64,000 nt of DNA from contig NZ_FRBP01000001.1 of NCBI RefSeq assembly GCF_900142645.1, positions 355,754 through 419,753 of the forward strand. The letters run 5' to 3'. How positions within the stretch are numbered: the first letter of the stretch is position 1; every line of letters starts with the position of its first letter. Under the pieces are notes generated by a model. It did not search any database. It had not been told where the DNA came from and worked only from the letters and a program-made list of their open reading frames with translations. The position numbers and the translations under genes are program-made. This DNA comes from Eubacterium callanderi. Lineage in GTDB: Bacteria; Bacillota; Clostridia; Eubacteriales; Eubacteriaceae. This document shows positions 16,146 through 26,552 of this stretch, in pieces.

Positions 16146-17756
16146 CTAGCGATATAAAATTCCTCTGATTTTCCTGTAAACCGGTTCGATAATTTTCTGT
16201 GCTGGCAGAATAGCCATCTCTTCTTCCGTAATTCCACCAATCAAAATCATCAGGAAAAAATACACAGCAACAGCGACCACCATCGCCGTCACCACTGCGA
16301 TAAAATTCCCAGCGAACATACTGACCACTGCATAAACGCCCCAGGTGGCAAGTCCCATCACAATCGCTGAAACCAGAGGTTTGAAAAGCGTTTGCTTTGC
16401 ATCCATCTGAAATCCTGTAAAGCGTTTGACGCAGATATAATTGGATATCGTTAAGTATACAAATGTAATCATACTGCTGATCACAATCCCATAGATGTTA
16501 AAGGCCGGCACTGCCAGACATATCCATCCTGTTACAAAACGGATAACAATGGCTATGGCAAGATTAATCAACGGCACTCTAAAACGGTCAATGGCCTGAA
16601 GGATACTCTGAAAGGTATTGGAGAGCATCATAAAAATGGTCGCGTAAGCGTAATATTTTAAAATTTCCGGCCCGTAGGGTGAACCTTGAAAAAGAATGTC
16701 AAAAATTCCCTGTGAAAGTACTGAAAGACCAATACAACAAGGCAAAGCCACCATGATCACTAACCGGATAGCCACATCGATTTTATGTCCCATTACTCTT
16801 TTATCCCGAAGTGCAAAAGACTCTGAAATCGCTGGTATCATCGCAACCGCGAGGGTTCCGCTGATAACGAGTGGAATATTGATCAGCGTATCGGCATTGG
16901 CAAAATCACCGATCATAGTTGTTGCTGTATGAGCATCAACTCCTGCCAGCGCCAATCTCGGAATATAGATCAACGAGTCAATCATCGAAAACAGTGAGAC
17001 AATGGCAGAAGTCAGAGTGACCGGAATTGCAATGATAACAAGACGCTTAAATATCTGTTTGCTTGTCAAAGGTACCGGACGGCTTGTTTGTTTTAAAGTC
17101 TTTTTATTAGCTGCAGTAAAAGCCCAGTATAAAAACCAGAGAAATAACATCGCAAACAGGCCGCCAGCGGTCGCTCCAAAAACAGCTCCGCCAACGCCCA
17201 TTCCAACGCCCATTCCACTGGAAACAAAGTACCAGCACAAAAAAACACCTAATCCCACACGAATGATCTGCTCAATAATCTGAGAGATTGCCGTGGGATT
17301 CATAATTTGAAAGCCCTGAAAAAAGCCTCTGAAGGATGAGCATACCGCTATAACAAGCGGTGCCATCGCAATGGCCATAATGGCTGGAAAGCTTTCTCCA
17401 GGCCAGTTTGCAACGGTAATCAGCCAATCTGCGCCCAGAAAAAGAAAAGCAGTGGATAGCCCACCCATAATCAGCAGTGTCCAGAACGATACCTTAAACA
17501 CATTATGAGCCGCCAGATAATCCTTGACCGCGATATTTTCAGAGATCATCTTCGAAATTGCCACTGGCAGTCCCACCGTTGAAACCATCAGCAACAAATT
17601 ATAAACATTTGTGACATTGCTGTATATGCCATTACCATAGCTCCCGACAAGGTTGTATACCGGCACCTTGTAGAACAACCCAAGAAGGCGTGAAAGAATC
17701 CCGGCCACTGCCAGAATTGTCGCTCCTTTTAGATAACTGCTCGCTTTTTTACTCAC
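16146..17756 (-). CDS. Polysaccharide/lipid flippase of the SpoVB/YabM (MVF) family
   Basis: A 536-residue protein with about 14 transmembrane helices from the MOP exporter superfamily. The opening KKASSYLKGATILAVAGILSRLLGLFYKVP is diagnostic of the SpoVB/YabM/MurJ-like branch, which flips lipid-linked sugars. I choose the GTG at 17756 as start: AGAGG lies 7 bp upstream and the protein then opens with the family's conserved N-terminus. The open frame extends 28 codons further upstream through the prsA terminator, which is unlikely to be translated. It precedes mazG as yabM does in Bacillus. Candidates for the substrate are lipid II or another polyprenyl-linked glycan. Confidence 0.88.
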   Translation of the reverse strand: MSKKASSYLKGATILAVAGILSRLLGLFYKVPVYNLVGSYGNGIYSNVTNVYNLLLMVSTVGLPVAISKMISENIAVKDYLAAHNVFKVSFWTLLIMGGLSTAFLFLGADWLITVANWPGESFPAIMAIAMAPLVIAVCSSFRGFFQGFQIMNPTAISQIIEQIIRVGLGVFLCWYFVSSGMGVGMGVGGAVFGATAGGLFAMLFLWFLYWAFTAANKKTLKQTSRPVPLTSKQIFKRLVIIAIPVTLTSAIVSLFSMIDSLIYIPRLALAGVDAHTATTMIGDFANADTLINIPLVISGTLAVAMIPAISESFALRDKRVMGHKIDVAIRLVIMVALPCCIGLSVLSQGIFDILFQGSPYGPEILKYYAYATIFMMLSNTFQSILQAIDRFRVPLINLAIAIVIRFVTGWICLAVPAFNIYGIVISSMITFVYLTISNYICVKRFTGFQMDAKQTLFKPLVSAIVMGLATWGVYAVVSMFAGNFIAVVTAMVVAVAVYFFLMILIGGITEEEMAILPAQKIIEPVYRKIRGILYR

Positions 17757-17814
17757 TTGAAAACCTCTTTCAACGAAATAAGTATCATTATAACTTTTTT
17801 GCAGTGGATACGCA

Positions 17815-17846
17815 AATTTAAAAGGCCTGCCTCTCAGCAAGCCTTT
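17815..17846 (-). terminator. Terminator of the prsA-like gene
   Basis: Minus-strand stem AAAGGCTTGC with GCAGGCCTTT (10 bp, one G-U pair, 6-nt loop), followed by TTAAATTT. It lies 13 bp after the foldase stop and about 60 bp before the flippase GTG start. Confidence 0.7.
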
Positions 17847-17858
17847 AACTTATTATAA

Positions 17859-19352
17859 CTATTGGACTTTCTTTTCATAAACCTGAATATTCAATTCAGA
17901 TTTCAGCTGATCCATGTAGCTTTCGAGCGTTGTTTTAATATCATAGATATCAATTTTCTCTTTTTTCAATAAATCTTCTTTTAACTTGTTATAGTCCTCT
18001 GTACCCTTTTCTTCTTTTACAGCCTTGGTTATTTCATCCTTTTTGTCCTCAAAGCTGGCTTCTCCGGCATCATTTTTATCATAAACATAGATAATGTGGT
18101 AACCATACTCTGTTTTTACAGGTTTGCTGACACTGTTTTTTTCCATTCCAAAAGCTGCGTCTGAGAATTCGCTAACCATCTTTTCTTTATTGAAAGCACC
18201 CAAATCCGTTGCTTCTTTTACTTTTTCATTGGATTTGTATTCATTCATAATTTTTTCAAAATCTTCTTTTGTCTTTACGTCTTTTGCTTTATCATAAATT
18301 TCATTTGCCAGAGCTTCATCCTCCGTCAGAATATGCTCTGCTGAAACGGTGCTTTCATCATAAGAATCCTTATGGTCTTTATAATATTTCCGCAAATCCG
18401 TGTCACTGACTTTGACATCTTCCGTCACTTTTGCCTGAATGGCTTGGCCCGCAGCGGTCCCCCTGGCATCTTCTTTTTGATATTCGTCGTATTTTTCTTT
18501 TGTAAGGAAGTAGTTTTCAAGGTATTGATTCAGCTCGTCATCTGTCTGAAACATCATTTTCTGGATGGACTGTTTTGTCTGAAGTGCATTGTCAATCTCT
18601 TCCTGCTTTATTTCAATATTATACTCTTCACAGTACTTAATCAGCGCTTTATTTTGAGCAATTGAGTTGAAAATCGATTTATTTGTTTCTTTTACACTCT
18701 CATCGTCTGTCTGAAGTCCTTGTCCGCCTGAATAGTAGGATGTCATTTCCTCGTTAATATAATAATAATTGTAAATTCCACGTTTAATTTCTTCATCATT
18801 GATTTTTCCAACAACCTGATCCAGCTCCTCCTCCGGATGCTCTTTCAGATAATCCATATGCTTAGAGTAACACTCGCTGGCATAGCTGTTGTCAACCATG
18901 AAGGTTTTCATAAATTGTGTGAAAGAATCATTATTGGTGTTATATTTAGACAGAGTGCTGTCATATTTATTTCCGGCCGATGTTTTTAGGCTGTCCAGCG
19001 CAGTTTGAGCCTGGCTTTCAGCCGCCGCCTCATCAATTGTAATGTTATCCTTTTTTGCCTGAGCAGTCATCGCTCCAACCTGAACCAGACTGTCCAGCAA
19101 ATCTTTCTTAAATTCAGTCAGTTTGGATCCTGTGGGCATAGTACTTCCGTTTGCCGTGTAATACAGGTCATAATACGCCATATAATTGTTAAAAGACTCT
19201 TTTGTCATAGACTGTCCATCAATCTCTGCTATAACCTGCTGTTTATCCTTTTCTGGATTGACAGAAACCAACGAACAACCGGTTGTCAGTGTTGTAATCC
19301 CCAGCGTAACCGCTAAAGCCAATACAACTCCCCTGATCTTATTTTTATGCAT
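17859..19352 (-). CDS. PrsA/SurA-type foldase lipoprotein (parvulin peptidyl-prolyl isomerase)
   Basis: A 497-residue secreted lipoprotein. The signal peptide ends in the lipobox LTTGCS with lipidated Cys26. Two SurA-N-like helical segments follow (about 38-165 and 178-300; the repeated phrases are AEIDGQSMTKESF and GKINDEEIKRGIY). A PPIC/parvulin domain covers about 337-427, with AEHILTEDE, DLGAF, and KTEYGYHIIYV at its end. It probably helps exported proteins fold on the outer face of the membrane. It is longer than PrsA of Bacillus (about 290 residues) because of the doubled N-terminal region. It sits between mfd and the flippase, where Bacillus has spoVT. Confidence 0.88.
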   Translation of the reverse strand: MHKNKIRGVVLALAVTLGITTLTTGCSLVSVNPEKDKQQVIAEIDGQSMTKESFNNYMAYYDLYYTANGSTMPTGSKLTEFKKDLLDSLVQVGAMTAQAKKDNITIDEAAAESQAQTALDSLKTSAGNKYDSTLSKYNTNNDSFTQFMKTFMVDNSYASECYSKHMDYLKEHPEEELDQVVGKINDEEIKRGIYNYYYINEEMTSYYSGGQGLQTDDESVKETNKSIFNSIAQNKALIKYCEEYNIEIKQEEIDNALQTKQSIQKMMFQTDDELNQYLENYFLTKEKYDEYQKEDARGTAAGQAIQAKVTEDVKVSDTDLRKYYKDHKDSYDESTVSAEHILTEDEALANEIYDKAKDVKTKEDFEKIMNEYKSNEKVKEATDLGAFNKEKMVSEFSDAAFGMEKNSVSKPVKTEYGYHIIYVYDKNDAGEASFEDKKDEITKAVKEEKGTEDYNKLKEDLLKKEKIDIYDIKTTLESYMDQLKSELNIQVYEKKVQ

Positions 19353-19415
19353 TTTGCTCTCCTTAAAAATTGTGATTTTTATATTTTAACATATTTTATC
19401 TTAATGACATCTTAA

Positions 19416-22400
19416 TTATTTCAAATCCTCAAAAAATGAAATAATTTCTTTTAAAATATCTTTATCCTTGACTGATGACAAGTTAAAACTCCAGCACGCT
19501 TCATTGGCTTTTCCCGCTTTAAATTTTACTTTATATTTACGTATTAATTCCGGCATTTTTTCAGCATCCGGGACAAAAACTTCCTTTTTTTCACTAAAGG
19601 TGAGATAAATAAACTGCCCCTTTTGTTTAATCTCTTTGATCCCGATGGATGAAGCCATGTTTTTAATCATAGCAATAGACATCAGATTATAAACACCATT
19701 TGGTATATCCCCAAAACGGTCGAGGAGCTCTTCTTCAAAATCATCATAATCCTCAATCGTTTTAATAAATGTAAGTTTTTTATAGATGTCATATTTCAGC
19801 TCTTCGCTGCTGATATAGCGTTCGGGAATATAGCCGTCTATGTCCAGATTGATACGAATTGGCTCTTCAGTTTCTACTTCTACACCGTCCATACGTTTAC
19901 TGATAGCTTCTTCCAAAATACGACAATACAGCTCATAACCAATTTTAAATAAGTGCCCCGACTGCTCTGCTCCCAGAATATTGCCGGCTCCGCGTATTTC
20001 AAGATCTCGCATGGCTACCTTAAATCCCGATCCAAAGGCTGTAAAATCCTTAATGGCTTTTAAACGCTTTTGTGCAACTTCGGTCAAAATTTCTTTTTTG
20101 TGGGTAACATAAGCATAAGCCTGAGCATCCGATCTTCCGACACGCCCTCTCAGCTGGTAAAGCTGTGAAAGGCCGAAATGATCCCCCTCGTCTATGATCA
20201 TGGTATTGGCGTTTTTAACATCCAATCCAGACTCAACAATGGTCGTTGTCACCAAAATATCAAAATCATGATTCAAAAAATCAACCATAATATCCTCCAG
20301 CTCACTGCCACTCATCCGTCCATGGGCCACAACAATTCTCGCGTCTGGCACAAGACTCTGTACATCAATAGCAACCTCATGGATATCGTGAACACGGTTA
20401 TGAACATAATAAACCTGTCCTCCACGGCCAAGCTCGCGGTTGATGGCGTCCTGGATAATCAGCGGGTTATAAGCCATAACGTAAGTTTGAACCGGCCTCC
20501 TTCCTTCTGGAGGCTCTTCAATGACACTCATATCACGCACACCCGTCATCGACATATGCAGTGTACGCGGGATCGGGGTTGCGCTTAAGGTTAAAACATC
20601 GACATTCTGCTTTAACTGTTTTATTTTTTCTTTAGACCGTACCCCAAAGCGCTGCTCCTCATCAATAATAAGCAGCCCAAGGTCTTTAAATTGAACATCC
20701 TGGGATAACAGGCGGTGTGTGCCGATAATCATGTCCAGCTTGCCAAGCGCTAAATCCCCCAAAATTTTCTTTTGCTGTCCAGAGGTTCTGAAACGGCTGA
20801 TCACCTCTACACTGATAGGATATTTTCGAAACCTCTCTAAAACTGTATTGTAGTGCTGCTGTGCCAAAATCGTTGTCGGAACCAGCATTGCCACCTGTTT
20901 TCCTTCCATGACAGCTTTGAAAGCGGCGCGCAAGGCTACCTCAGTCTTTCCATATCCAACATCACCACATAAAAGGCGGTCCATTGGTATTTCCGATTCC
21001 ATATCCGCCTTGATCTCTTCAACACAGCGCAGCTGATCTTCTGTTTCAACATAAGGGAAATCATCCTCAAACTCTTTTTGCCAGGAAGTATCTGGACTAA
21101 AGGCATATCCCTTCATCGAACGTCTTTTGGCATACAAAGCGATGAGCTCATCGGCCATATCCTCGACTGCTTTTTGGGCTTTATTTTTAGCCTTCTGCCA
21201 ATCGGGATTTCCCATCTGGTTAACCTTTGGCTTTTTATCGCCGCCCGTACCTATATAAACCTGGACGGAATCCATCTGCTCTACTGGAATATAAAGCCTG
21301 GCATCTCCGGCATACTCGATTACCATCAGGTCTTTGGTTACATTGTCAATTGTCAGCTGCTCAATTCCCCGGTATATCCCAATACCATGCACATCATGGA
21401 CAACATAATCCCCTACGTGTAACTCGGCAAAGGAATCAATCTTTCTTCCTTTGTGTTTTTTCTTTCTCTGCGAGGTGCGCTTTTCTTTAAATATCTCAGA
21501 CTCATTAATGTAGACAACTTTTTCATCTTCCATTTCAAAGCCTTCGGAAATTTCGCCAACTGAAAGCTGCACACCTGGCCCTTCATTCTCAACAAAATTA
21601 AAGACCTCCTGGTCTACCAGGTATTGCTTGACCGTTTCACGGGTCTTATCAGTTTTACAACAGATATGGATCCGGTATCCTAAGGTAAGCCGCCGGTTTA
21701 AAAAATCTAAAAATAATGGAAACTGGCCCGCAAAGCTTTCAAGATCTCGGGAATTCATATCCAGATTCATTCCTTTTTTTGCTCTGCTGTTAAAAAGATA
21801 TTCTTTAATTGCCGGACAGCCTTCCAGGCTTTTTTCAATATGGTGGAATGTAAAAAACTTGTTTTTTTCCTCAGGCAGAATGTATCCTTGTGTTATAAGC
21901 GACTCATAATCCAGCCATGTTTTTTTGATAAAAATATCATAGGTTTCCTTGATCCGCGTATATTCATCCCAAATAACAATATTTTTCCCCACATAATCCA
22001 TAAAGGAGTCGTTTTCCTTAATAAAGGTAAACAGGGTTTCGTCATATTGAGCGCCTTCCTGCTCCAGCTTTTCAACAAGCTCCATATAAAGCTCATTTCC
22101 ATCATATTTTTTATGGATCATTTTAAAAATTCTCTGCCGTTCTTCCTCAGACAAAACGATTTCTTTTGCAGGGGCTATCCGAACATTTTCTATCTGATCA
22201 TATGAAAGCTGGCTGTCAACATCAAAAAGACGCATTGAGTCCACTTCATCATCAAAAAACTCAATACGGACAGCATCTTCGGAGGTTACGTTATAGATAT
22301 CTAAAATTCCGCCACGCAGTGCAAACTGCCCCTTCGACTCTACCTGATAAACTCTCTCATACCCCAAATTCACAAGCCTTACGACCAATGCTTCCAGATC

Positions 22401-22838
22401 AAAGGTATCACCGTTATTAATTGAGAAAAACAGCGCTTCCATCGCTTCTTTGGGTACCATTTTTTTCAAAATACTGTCGATTGATGCTACAATGATATGT
22501 TTTTTTTCTGAAAACAGTTTTTCGATCACGGTCATACGCTGATGGGCAATATCCTGACTATGAGCATCCGAAAAATAATCATGAACCGGCTCCAATGGAT
22601 AATACAGCACCCCGGTATCTCTGAACTTTCTCAAAATTTCAGCCTTTTTTTGAGCATCTCTGTCGGAATGGGTGATAAACAAAACATTCGTATCAAAATG
22701 TTCATAGGTCAAAAGTGTTAAAAAACCTTTTAGCCCCGTCTTGACATTTGAGAGATTAACCCCTATGGATTCTTCAATGGCTTCAAATATTTTTTCGATT
22801 TTAGGCGTTCCTTTTAAGTCATTAAACAGTCGATCCAT
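19416..22838 (-). CDS. mfd: Transcription-repair coupling factor Mfd
   Basis: A 1140-residue DNA translocase that removes stalled RNA polymerase and recruits UvrA. Domains in order: UvrB-like module (1-350, [11 protein letters not shown] near 175), RNA-polymerase interaction domain (about 470-525, [19 protein letters not shown]), RecG-like helicase lobes with Walker A GDVGYGKT (625-632), DEEQ (726-729), [15 protein letters not shown] (752-766), a [10 protein letters not shown] motif VI, and the C-terminal TRCF domain (about 990-1110). Length and motifs are standard. It follows pth as in Bacillus, though the small gene fin that lies between them there is absent. A 24-nt inverted repeat sits just upstream. 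Confidence 0.98.
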   Translation of the reverse strand: MDRLFNDLKGTPKIEKIFEAIEESIGVNLSNVKTGLKGFLTLLTYEHFDTNVLFITHSDRDAQKKAEILRKFRDTGVLYYPLEPVHDYFSDAHSQDIAHQRMTVIEKLFSEKKHIIVASIDSILKKMVPKEAMEALFFSINNGDTFDLEALVVRLVNLGYERVYQVESKGQFALRGGILDIYNVTSEDAVRIEFFDDEVDSMRLFDVDSQLSYDQIENVRIAPAKEIVLSEEERQRIFKMIHKKYDGNELYMELVEKLEQEGAQYDETLFTFIKENDSFMDYVGKNIVIWDEYTRIKETYDIFIKKTWLDYESLITQGYILPEEKNKFFTFHHIEKSLEGCPAIKEYLFNSRAKKGMNLDMNSRDLESFAGQFPLFLDFLNRRLTLGYRIHICCKTDKTRETVKQYLVDQEVFNFVENEGPGVQLSVGEISEGFEMEDEKVVYINESEIFKEKRTSQRKKKHKGRKIDSFAELHVGDYVVHDVHGIGIYRGIEQLTIDNVTKDLMVIEYAGDARLYIPVEQMDSVQVYIGTGGDKKPKVNQMGNPDWQKAKNKAQKAVEDMADELIALYAKRRSMKGYAFSPDTSWQKEFEDDFPYVETEDQLRCVEEIKADMESEIPMDRLLCGDVGYGKTEVALRAAFKAVMEGKQVAMLVPTTILAQQHYNTVLERFRKYPISVEVISRFRTSGQQKKILGDLALGKLDMIIGTHRLLSQDVQFKDLGLLIIDEEQRFGVRSKEKIKQLKQNVDVLTLSATPIPRTLHMSMTGVRDMSVIEEPPEGRRPVQTYVMAYNPLIIQDAINRELGRGGQVYYVHNRVHDIHEVAIDVQSLVPDARIVVAHGRMSGSELEDIMVDFLNHDFDILVTTTIVESGLDVKNANTMIIDEGDHFGLSQLYQLRGRVGRSDAQAYAYVTHKKEILTEVAQKRLKAIKDFTAFGSGFKVAMRDLEIRGAGNILGAEQSGHLFKIGYELYCRILEEAISKRMDGVEVETEEPIRINLDIDGYIPERYISSEELKYDIYKKLTFIKTIEDYDDFEEELLDRFGDIPNGVYNLMSIAMIKNMASSIGIKEIKQKGQFIYLTFSEKKEVFVPDAEKMPELIRKYKVKFKAGKANEACWSFNLSSVKDKDILKEIISFFEDLK

Positions 22839-22859
22839 TTCCTCTCCTTATACAGCACT

Positions 22860-22883
22860 AGCCCGGATCAAATGACCCGGGCT
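22860..22883. repeat. Inverted repeat between pth and mfd
   Basis: AGCCCGGATCA and TGACCCGGGCT form an 11-bp stem with one mismatch (G-U in RNA) and a 2-nt loop. No T-run follows on either strand. On the transcript it lies immediately before the mfd ribosome site, so it may affect mfd translation or mRNA processing. Confidence 0.6.
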
Positions 22884-22898
22884 CTGCACTTATTTATT

Positions 22899-23501
22899 TT
22901 ACTGATTCTGAACCTCAGAATCTGTTTTTTCAGCTTTTTCTTTCCGGTTTAAACGGTTCATGGCAAAATCGATATCCTCATTTATATAGAACTCAACCGC
23001 TTCTGCCGTTTTTTTTACTGCTTCACGCATTACTTCTGTTTCATCCGGTGTAAATTTACTGAGAACATAGTTTGCCAAATCCCACTGAGGCGGCTTTTTC
23101 CCAATTCCTATCCGAATTCTTGGAAAATTTTGATCTTGGAGCTGATAGATAATTGAACGCATACCATTATGTGTTCCTGCACTTCCCTTTTTCCGTATTC
23201 TTATTTTACCCGGATCAAGGTCAATATCATCATAAATGACCAGTGTGTTTTCCAGCGGTACATCATAGTAGGATACCAGTTCCTCCACACAGAGACCACT
23301 GTTGTTCATGTAAGTCATTGGTTTAACCAGCATTACCTTTTCGCCATTCTCAAAATAAACGCCTGTCAATCCTTCGTGCTCGTCCTTTGTAATCTGAACA
23401 TTTTTCTGGCCTGCAATATAATCTACCGCCTCGAAGCCAATATTATGACGTGTTAAGGCATACTCTCTGCCTGGATTGCCGAGCCCTATAATCAAATACA
23501 T
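22899..23501 (-). CDS. pth: Peptidyl-tRNA hydrolase
   Basis: A 200-residue enzyme that cleaves peptidyl-tRNA released from stalled ribosomes. Family blocks are GLGNPGREYALTRHNIGFE (6-24) with the catalytic His at about 20, KPMTYMNNSG (60-69) with the substrate-binding Asn, and YDDIDLDPGKIRIRKKGSAGTHNGM-type region with its conserved Asp (near 93). The order glmU-prs-pth-mfd matches B. subtilis (gcaD-prs-ctc-spoVC-mfd) but without ctc (rplY). It starts 6 bp after the prs stop, in one operon. In Bacillus the gene is also called spoVC because a mutant blocks sporulation. Confidence 0.97.
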   Translation of the reverse strand: MYLIIGLGNPGREYALTRHNIGFEAVDYIAGQKNVQITKDEHEGLTGVYFENGEKVMLVKPMTYMNNSGLCVEELVSYYDVPLENTLVIYDDIDLDPGKIRIRKKGSAGTHNGMRSIIYQLQDQNFPRIRIGIGKKPPQWDLANYVLSKFTPDETEVMREAVKKTAEAVEFYINEDIDFAMNRLNRKEKAEKTDSEVQNQ

Positions 23502-23507
23502 GAAAGT

Positions 23508-24479
23508 TTATACATATCTTTCTGAGAATAATTTGCTCAGAGAACGGCCAAAATGAACGTAATCAATGGCACGGCCAAATAAAGTTCCGGTAGAAAGGAT
23601 TTTGATTTTATCAATCCGTTTTTCTTCTGGAACCACAAGCGTATCCAAAGTAATCAGCTCTTCAATGGCTGAATTCTGGATTCTGTCAATGGCTGGGCCA
23701 GAGAAAACACCGTGGGTACAGGCCGCCCGTACTGATTTTGCTCCCAGCTTCATCAAAGCATCAGCACCTGTGGTAATGGTTCCAGCAGTGTCGATCATAT
23801 CGTCAATCAGGATACAGTTTTTTCCTTCAACATTACCAATAACGTTCATGACTTCAGTAACATTTGGTCTTGGTCGCTGCTTATCTATAATTGCAAAGGG
23901 ACATTCCAGCGTTCTTGCCAATTTTCTGGAACGCTTAACACTTCCTGCATCTGGGGATACAACCACCATGTCATCCAGACGAAGATTTTTAAAATATTCA
24001 GCGATTAAGCCACCGCCTGATAAATGATCCAAAGGAATATCAAAGAATCCCTGAATCTGATTTGAATGAAGATCCATGGTGATGACACGGTCTGCACCGG
24101 CTGTTGTAATCAAATTTGCGACCAGCTTAGCTGTGATCGGATCTCTGGATTTTGCCTTACGATCCTGTCTTGCATAACCGTAATAAGGAATAACCGCGTT
24201 GATACGGCCTGCTGAAGCTCTGCGCATCGCATCAATGATAATCAACAGCTCCATCAAGTTATCATTACAAGGATTCCCTGTTGACTGGATAACGTAAACA
24301 TCTGCTCCGCGAACAGATTCAAATACATTAAGGCCAATTTCTCCGTCACTGAAATGAAGAATATCTGCATTACATAGCTGTACTTCTAAATAGTCTGCGA
24401 TATCCTCAGCTAATTTTCTGTTGGAATTACCTGCAATGATCTTAATTCCGCCGAATTTTCCATCCATCTTTTTTTGCAC
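23508..24479 (-). CDS. prs: Ribose-phosphate pyrophosphokinase (PRPP synthetase)
   Basis: A 323-residue class I enzyme making PRPP from ribose 5-phosphate and ATP, the precursor for purines, pyrimidines, His, Trp and NAD. Visible blocks are [20 protein letters not shown] near 42-61, the metal-site [15 protein letters not shown] (about 135-149), [15 protein letters not shown], and the PRPP loop [12 protein letters not shown] (about 221-232). Length is typical. It lies between glmU and pth. Products of this gene feed the PurR regulator encoded three genes upstream, which senses PRPP in the Bacillus model. Confidence 0.97.
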   Translation of the reverse strand: MQKKMDGKFGGIKIIAGNSNRKLAEDIADYLEVQLCNADILHFSDGEIGLNVFESVRGADVYVIQSTGNPCNDNLMELLIIIDAMRRASAGRINAVIPYYGYARQDRKAKSRDPITAKLVANLITTAGADRVITMDLHSNQIQGFFDIPLDHLSGGGLIAEYFKNLRLDDMVVVSPDAGSVKRSRKLARTLECPFAIIDKQRPRPNVTEVMNVIGNVEGKNCILIDDMIDTAGTITTGADALMKLGAKSVRAACTHGVFSGPAIDRIQNSAIEELITLDTLVVPEEKRIDKIKILSTGTLFGRAIDYVHFGRSLSKLFSERYV

Positions 24480-24501
24480 CTCATATTTTATTTAAATTTA
24501 A

Positions 24502-25884
24502 TTATTTACTTATTTTTTTAATTTTTTTCATCTGAAGGGCATATCCTTCTTTATTTACCTGACGAGCACGTGCAACCGCTAAAGTATCTTTCGGCACATC
24601 ATTGGTAATGGTTGAGCCTGCTGCTACATAAGAGCCTTCTTTTACGGTTACTGGTGAAACCAGATTGCTGTTGCAGCCGATAAAACAATTATCTTCAACG
24701 ACCGTGCGATATTTATTAGTACCATCATAGTTTACAAAAACAGTGCCGCAGCCCAAATTAACATTTTTTCCAACCTCAGCATCACCAATGTAGGTTAAAT
24801 GCGATGCCTTTGCACCATCCTTCATAACAGAATTCTTAACCTCGACAAAATCGCCAACCTTGACATTTTTTCCAATATGGCTGTTGGGACGTAAGTAAGC
24901 ATAAGGACCCACATGTGTATTCTCATCGACAAAGCTGTCTAATATGGTAGAAATCTGGATGTCTACGCCATCTGCAATGGTGGAATTTACAATACGGCTG
25001 TTGTGGCCGATAATACAATTTTCACCAATGACAACCCTGCCTTCTGTGATAACGCCAGGATAAACAACGGTGTCTTTTCCAACCTTTGTCTCTACACTCA
25101 GATAAGTGTTTTCAGGATCAATAATGATCGCACCCGCTTCCATCAAAGAACTATTAATTCGGCGGCGCATAATTTTTCCAATTTCAGCCAGCTGGACCTT
25201 TGAATTTACAGCCGCTATATCATCCACATCCGGAGTAGGATAGGAACCTACCTTTTTACCCATTCCCCTTAAAATTTCAATGGTGTCGGTGAGATAATAT
25301 TCACCTTGAACATTATCAGAATTAATTGCCTGCAACGCAGCCTTTAATGCCTGTGCATCAAAACAGTACATTCCAGAATTAATTTCCTTTATACTGCGTT
25401 CTTCGTCGGTCGCATCCTTGTGCTCTACGATTTTAATCAGCTCGTCACCTTTTTTGACAATTCTTCCATAACCCGTTGGATCGTCGAAGACAGCGGTCAA
25501 CACCGTTGCTGAAAAACCGCCATCTTCATGCGCTTTTACAAGCTCTTCCAGCGTCTCTTTACGGACCAGAGGTGCGTCTCCAACTAAAACAAGCACATTG
25601 CCATTAAAATTTTCAAAGAACGGCAGCGCCTGAAGAACAGCATGCCCTGTGCCAAGCTGTTCCTTTTGCTCAATCGCTGTAAGATTTTCGGGGAGAGCAG
25701 CTTTGACAGTATCTGCTTTATAACCAACAATTACGGCAATATCATCTGCGCCAGCAGCTTCGCTGGCGGAAATGACATAATCCAGCATTGCTTTTCCGCC
25801 GACTTCATGAAGGACCTTTGGTTTTTCAGAAACCATCCTTGTCCCATGACCGGCAGCCAAAATCACTGTTTTGGTTGATTTCAT
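24502..25884 (-). CDS. glmU: Bifunctional GlcNAc-1-P uridyltransferase / GlcN-1-P acetyltransferase GlmU
   Basis: A 460-residue cytoplasmic enzyme making UDP-GlcNAc, the entry to peptidoglycan and other glycans. The N-terminal pyrophosphorylase domain begins LAAGHGTRMVSEKPKVLHEV (9-28). QLGTGHAV and GDAPLVRKETLEEL follow. From about 250 a left-handed beta helix of hexapeptide repeats ends in the acetyltransferase active-site region YAYLRPNSHIGKNVKVGDFVE and LTYIGDAEVGKNVNLGCGT. First gene of the glmU-prs-pth-mfd operon, with a promoter at 25964-25992. The upstream AGGAG-like site is TTGGAG. Confidence 0.98.
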   Translation of the reverse strand: MKSTKTVILAAGHGTRMVSEKPKVLHEVGGKAMLDYVISASEAAGADDIAVIVGYKADTVKAALPENLTAIEQKEQLGTGHAVLQALPFFENFNGNVLVLVGDAPLVRKETLEELVKAHEDGGFSATVLTAVFDDPTGYGRIVKKGDELIKIVEHKDATDEERSIKEINSGMYCFDAQALKAALQAINSDNVQGEYYLTDTIEILRGMGKKVGSYPTPDVDDIAAVNSKVQLAEIGKIMRRRINSSLMEAGAIIIDPENTYLSVETKVGKDTVVYPGVITEGRVVIGENCIIGHNSRIVNSTIADGVDIQISTILDSFVDENTHVGPYAYLRPNSHIGKNVKVGDFVEVKNSVMKDGAKASHLTYIGDAEVGKNVNLGCGTVFVNYDGTNKYRTVVEDNCFIGCNSNLVSPVTVKEGSYVAAGSTITNDVPKDTLAVARARQVNKEGYALQMKKIKKISK

Positions 25885-25963
25885 TTTTTAATTCTCCAAT
25901 ATTCCAGTTAAAAACCTGAATTTTATATTAACATTCATATAAAGGGACTCTTTACCATGAAAA

Positions 25964-25992
25964 ATAATACCCTTTATCGTGATAAATGTCTA
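25964..25992 (-). promoter_or_regulatory. Promoter of the glmU-prs-pth-mfd operon
   Basis: TAGACA (25987-25992) and TATTAT (25964-25969) with a 17-bp spacer on the minus strand, each one base off consensus. It lies between the spoVG terminator and glmU. Confidence 0.65.
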
Positions 25993-26017
25993 CAGCTAAT
26001 TTACTTTTGTAAACGTC

Positions 26018-26044
26018 AAAAGAGGGAACCATGTTCCCTCCTCT
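26018..26044 (-). terminator. spoVG terminator
   Basis: Minus-strand stem GAGGGAAC with GTTCCCTC (8 bp, 3-nt loop) followed by TTTTGA. It separates purR-spoVG from the glmU operon. Confidence 0.8.
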
Positions 26045-26089
26045 CAATTTAATGCTTTTCTATTTGTACTAAAATGATTATAGAACCCC

Positions 26090-26416
26090 TTATTCTTCTG
26101 AATCATCTTCAAAATCTACTTCAAGATCAATTTCTTCGGGCTCAGTCTCTTCAGCTTTTTCCAAAACTGCTTTTTCATAGGCTTCCAAAACGATTCCTTG
26201 CATTTCCTTGCGGGTACTGGAGGTGATCGGGTGACAGATGTCTTTAAAATCTCCGTCCGGTGTTTTTCTACTAGGCATTGCAATGAAATAACCATTCTGT
26301 CCTTCGATTACCTTAATATCATGCACGACAAATTCATCGTCAAATGTAACCGACACAATTCCTCTCATTTTCCCTGTTGGATAAATTTTTCTTACTCTTA
26401 CGTCTGTAATTACCAT
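26090..26416 (-). CDS. spoVG: SpoVG family RNA/DNA-binding regulator
   Basis: A 108-residue protein. [43 protein letters not shown] and [15 protein letters not shown] are the conserved SpoVG blocks. SpoVG binds nucleic acids and affects division, virulence or sporulation in different Firmicutes; it is also kept by non-sporulators. I place the start at 26416 because GGGGAGG lies 8 nt upstream and the family begins there. The frame is open 13 codons further upstream. The tail from about 95 is strongly acidic. Position between purR and glmU is the same as in B. subtilis (purR-yabJ-spoVG-gcaD), with yabJ missing. Confidence 0.95.
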   Translation of the reverse strand: MVITDVRVRKIYPTGKMRGIVSVTFDDEFVVHDIKVIEGQNGYFIAMPSRKTPDGDFKDICHPITSSTRKEMQGIVLEAYEKAVLEKAEETEPEEIDLEVDFEDDSEE

Positions 26417-26552
26417 AATGTAAGCCTCCCCTTCGATTGTAGTAAATAAAATCACATCTTACTATACCTTTACATTATAGTATCATATTTCGGACAAAAT
26501 TAAAACAAAAACTTACCCGATTATTTTGTATTCTATCACCATTTTATGGACA

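Noticed and set aside
17757..17840. Upstream extension of the flippase frame
   Set aside because: The added 28 codons cross the prsA terminator and lack the family's conserved start; the GTG at 17756 has a good ribosome site.
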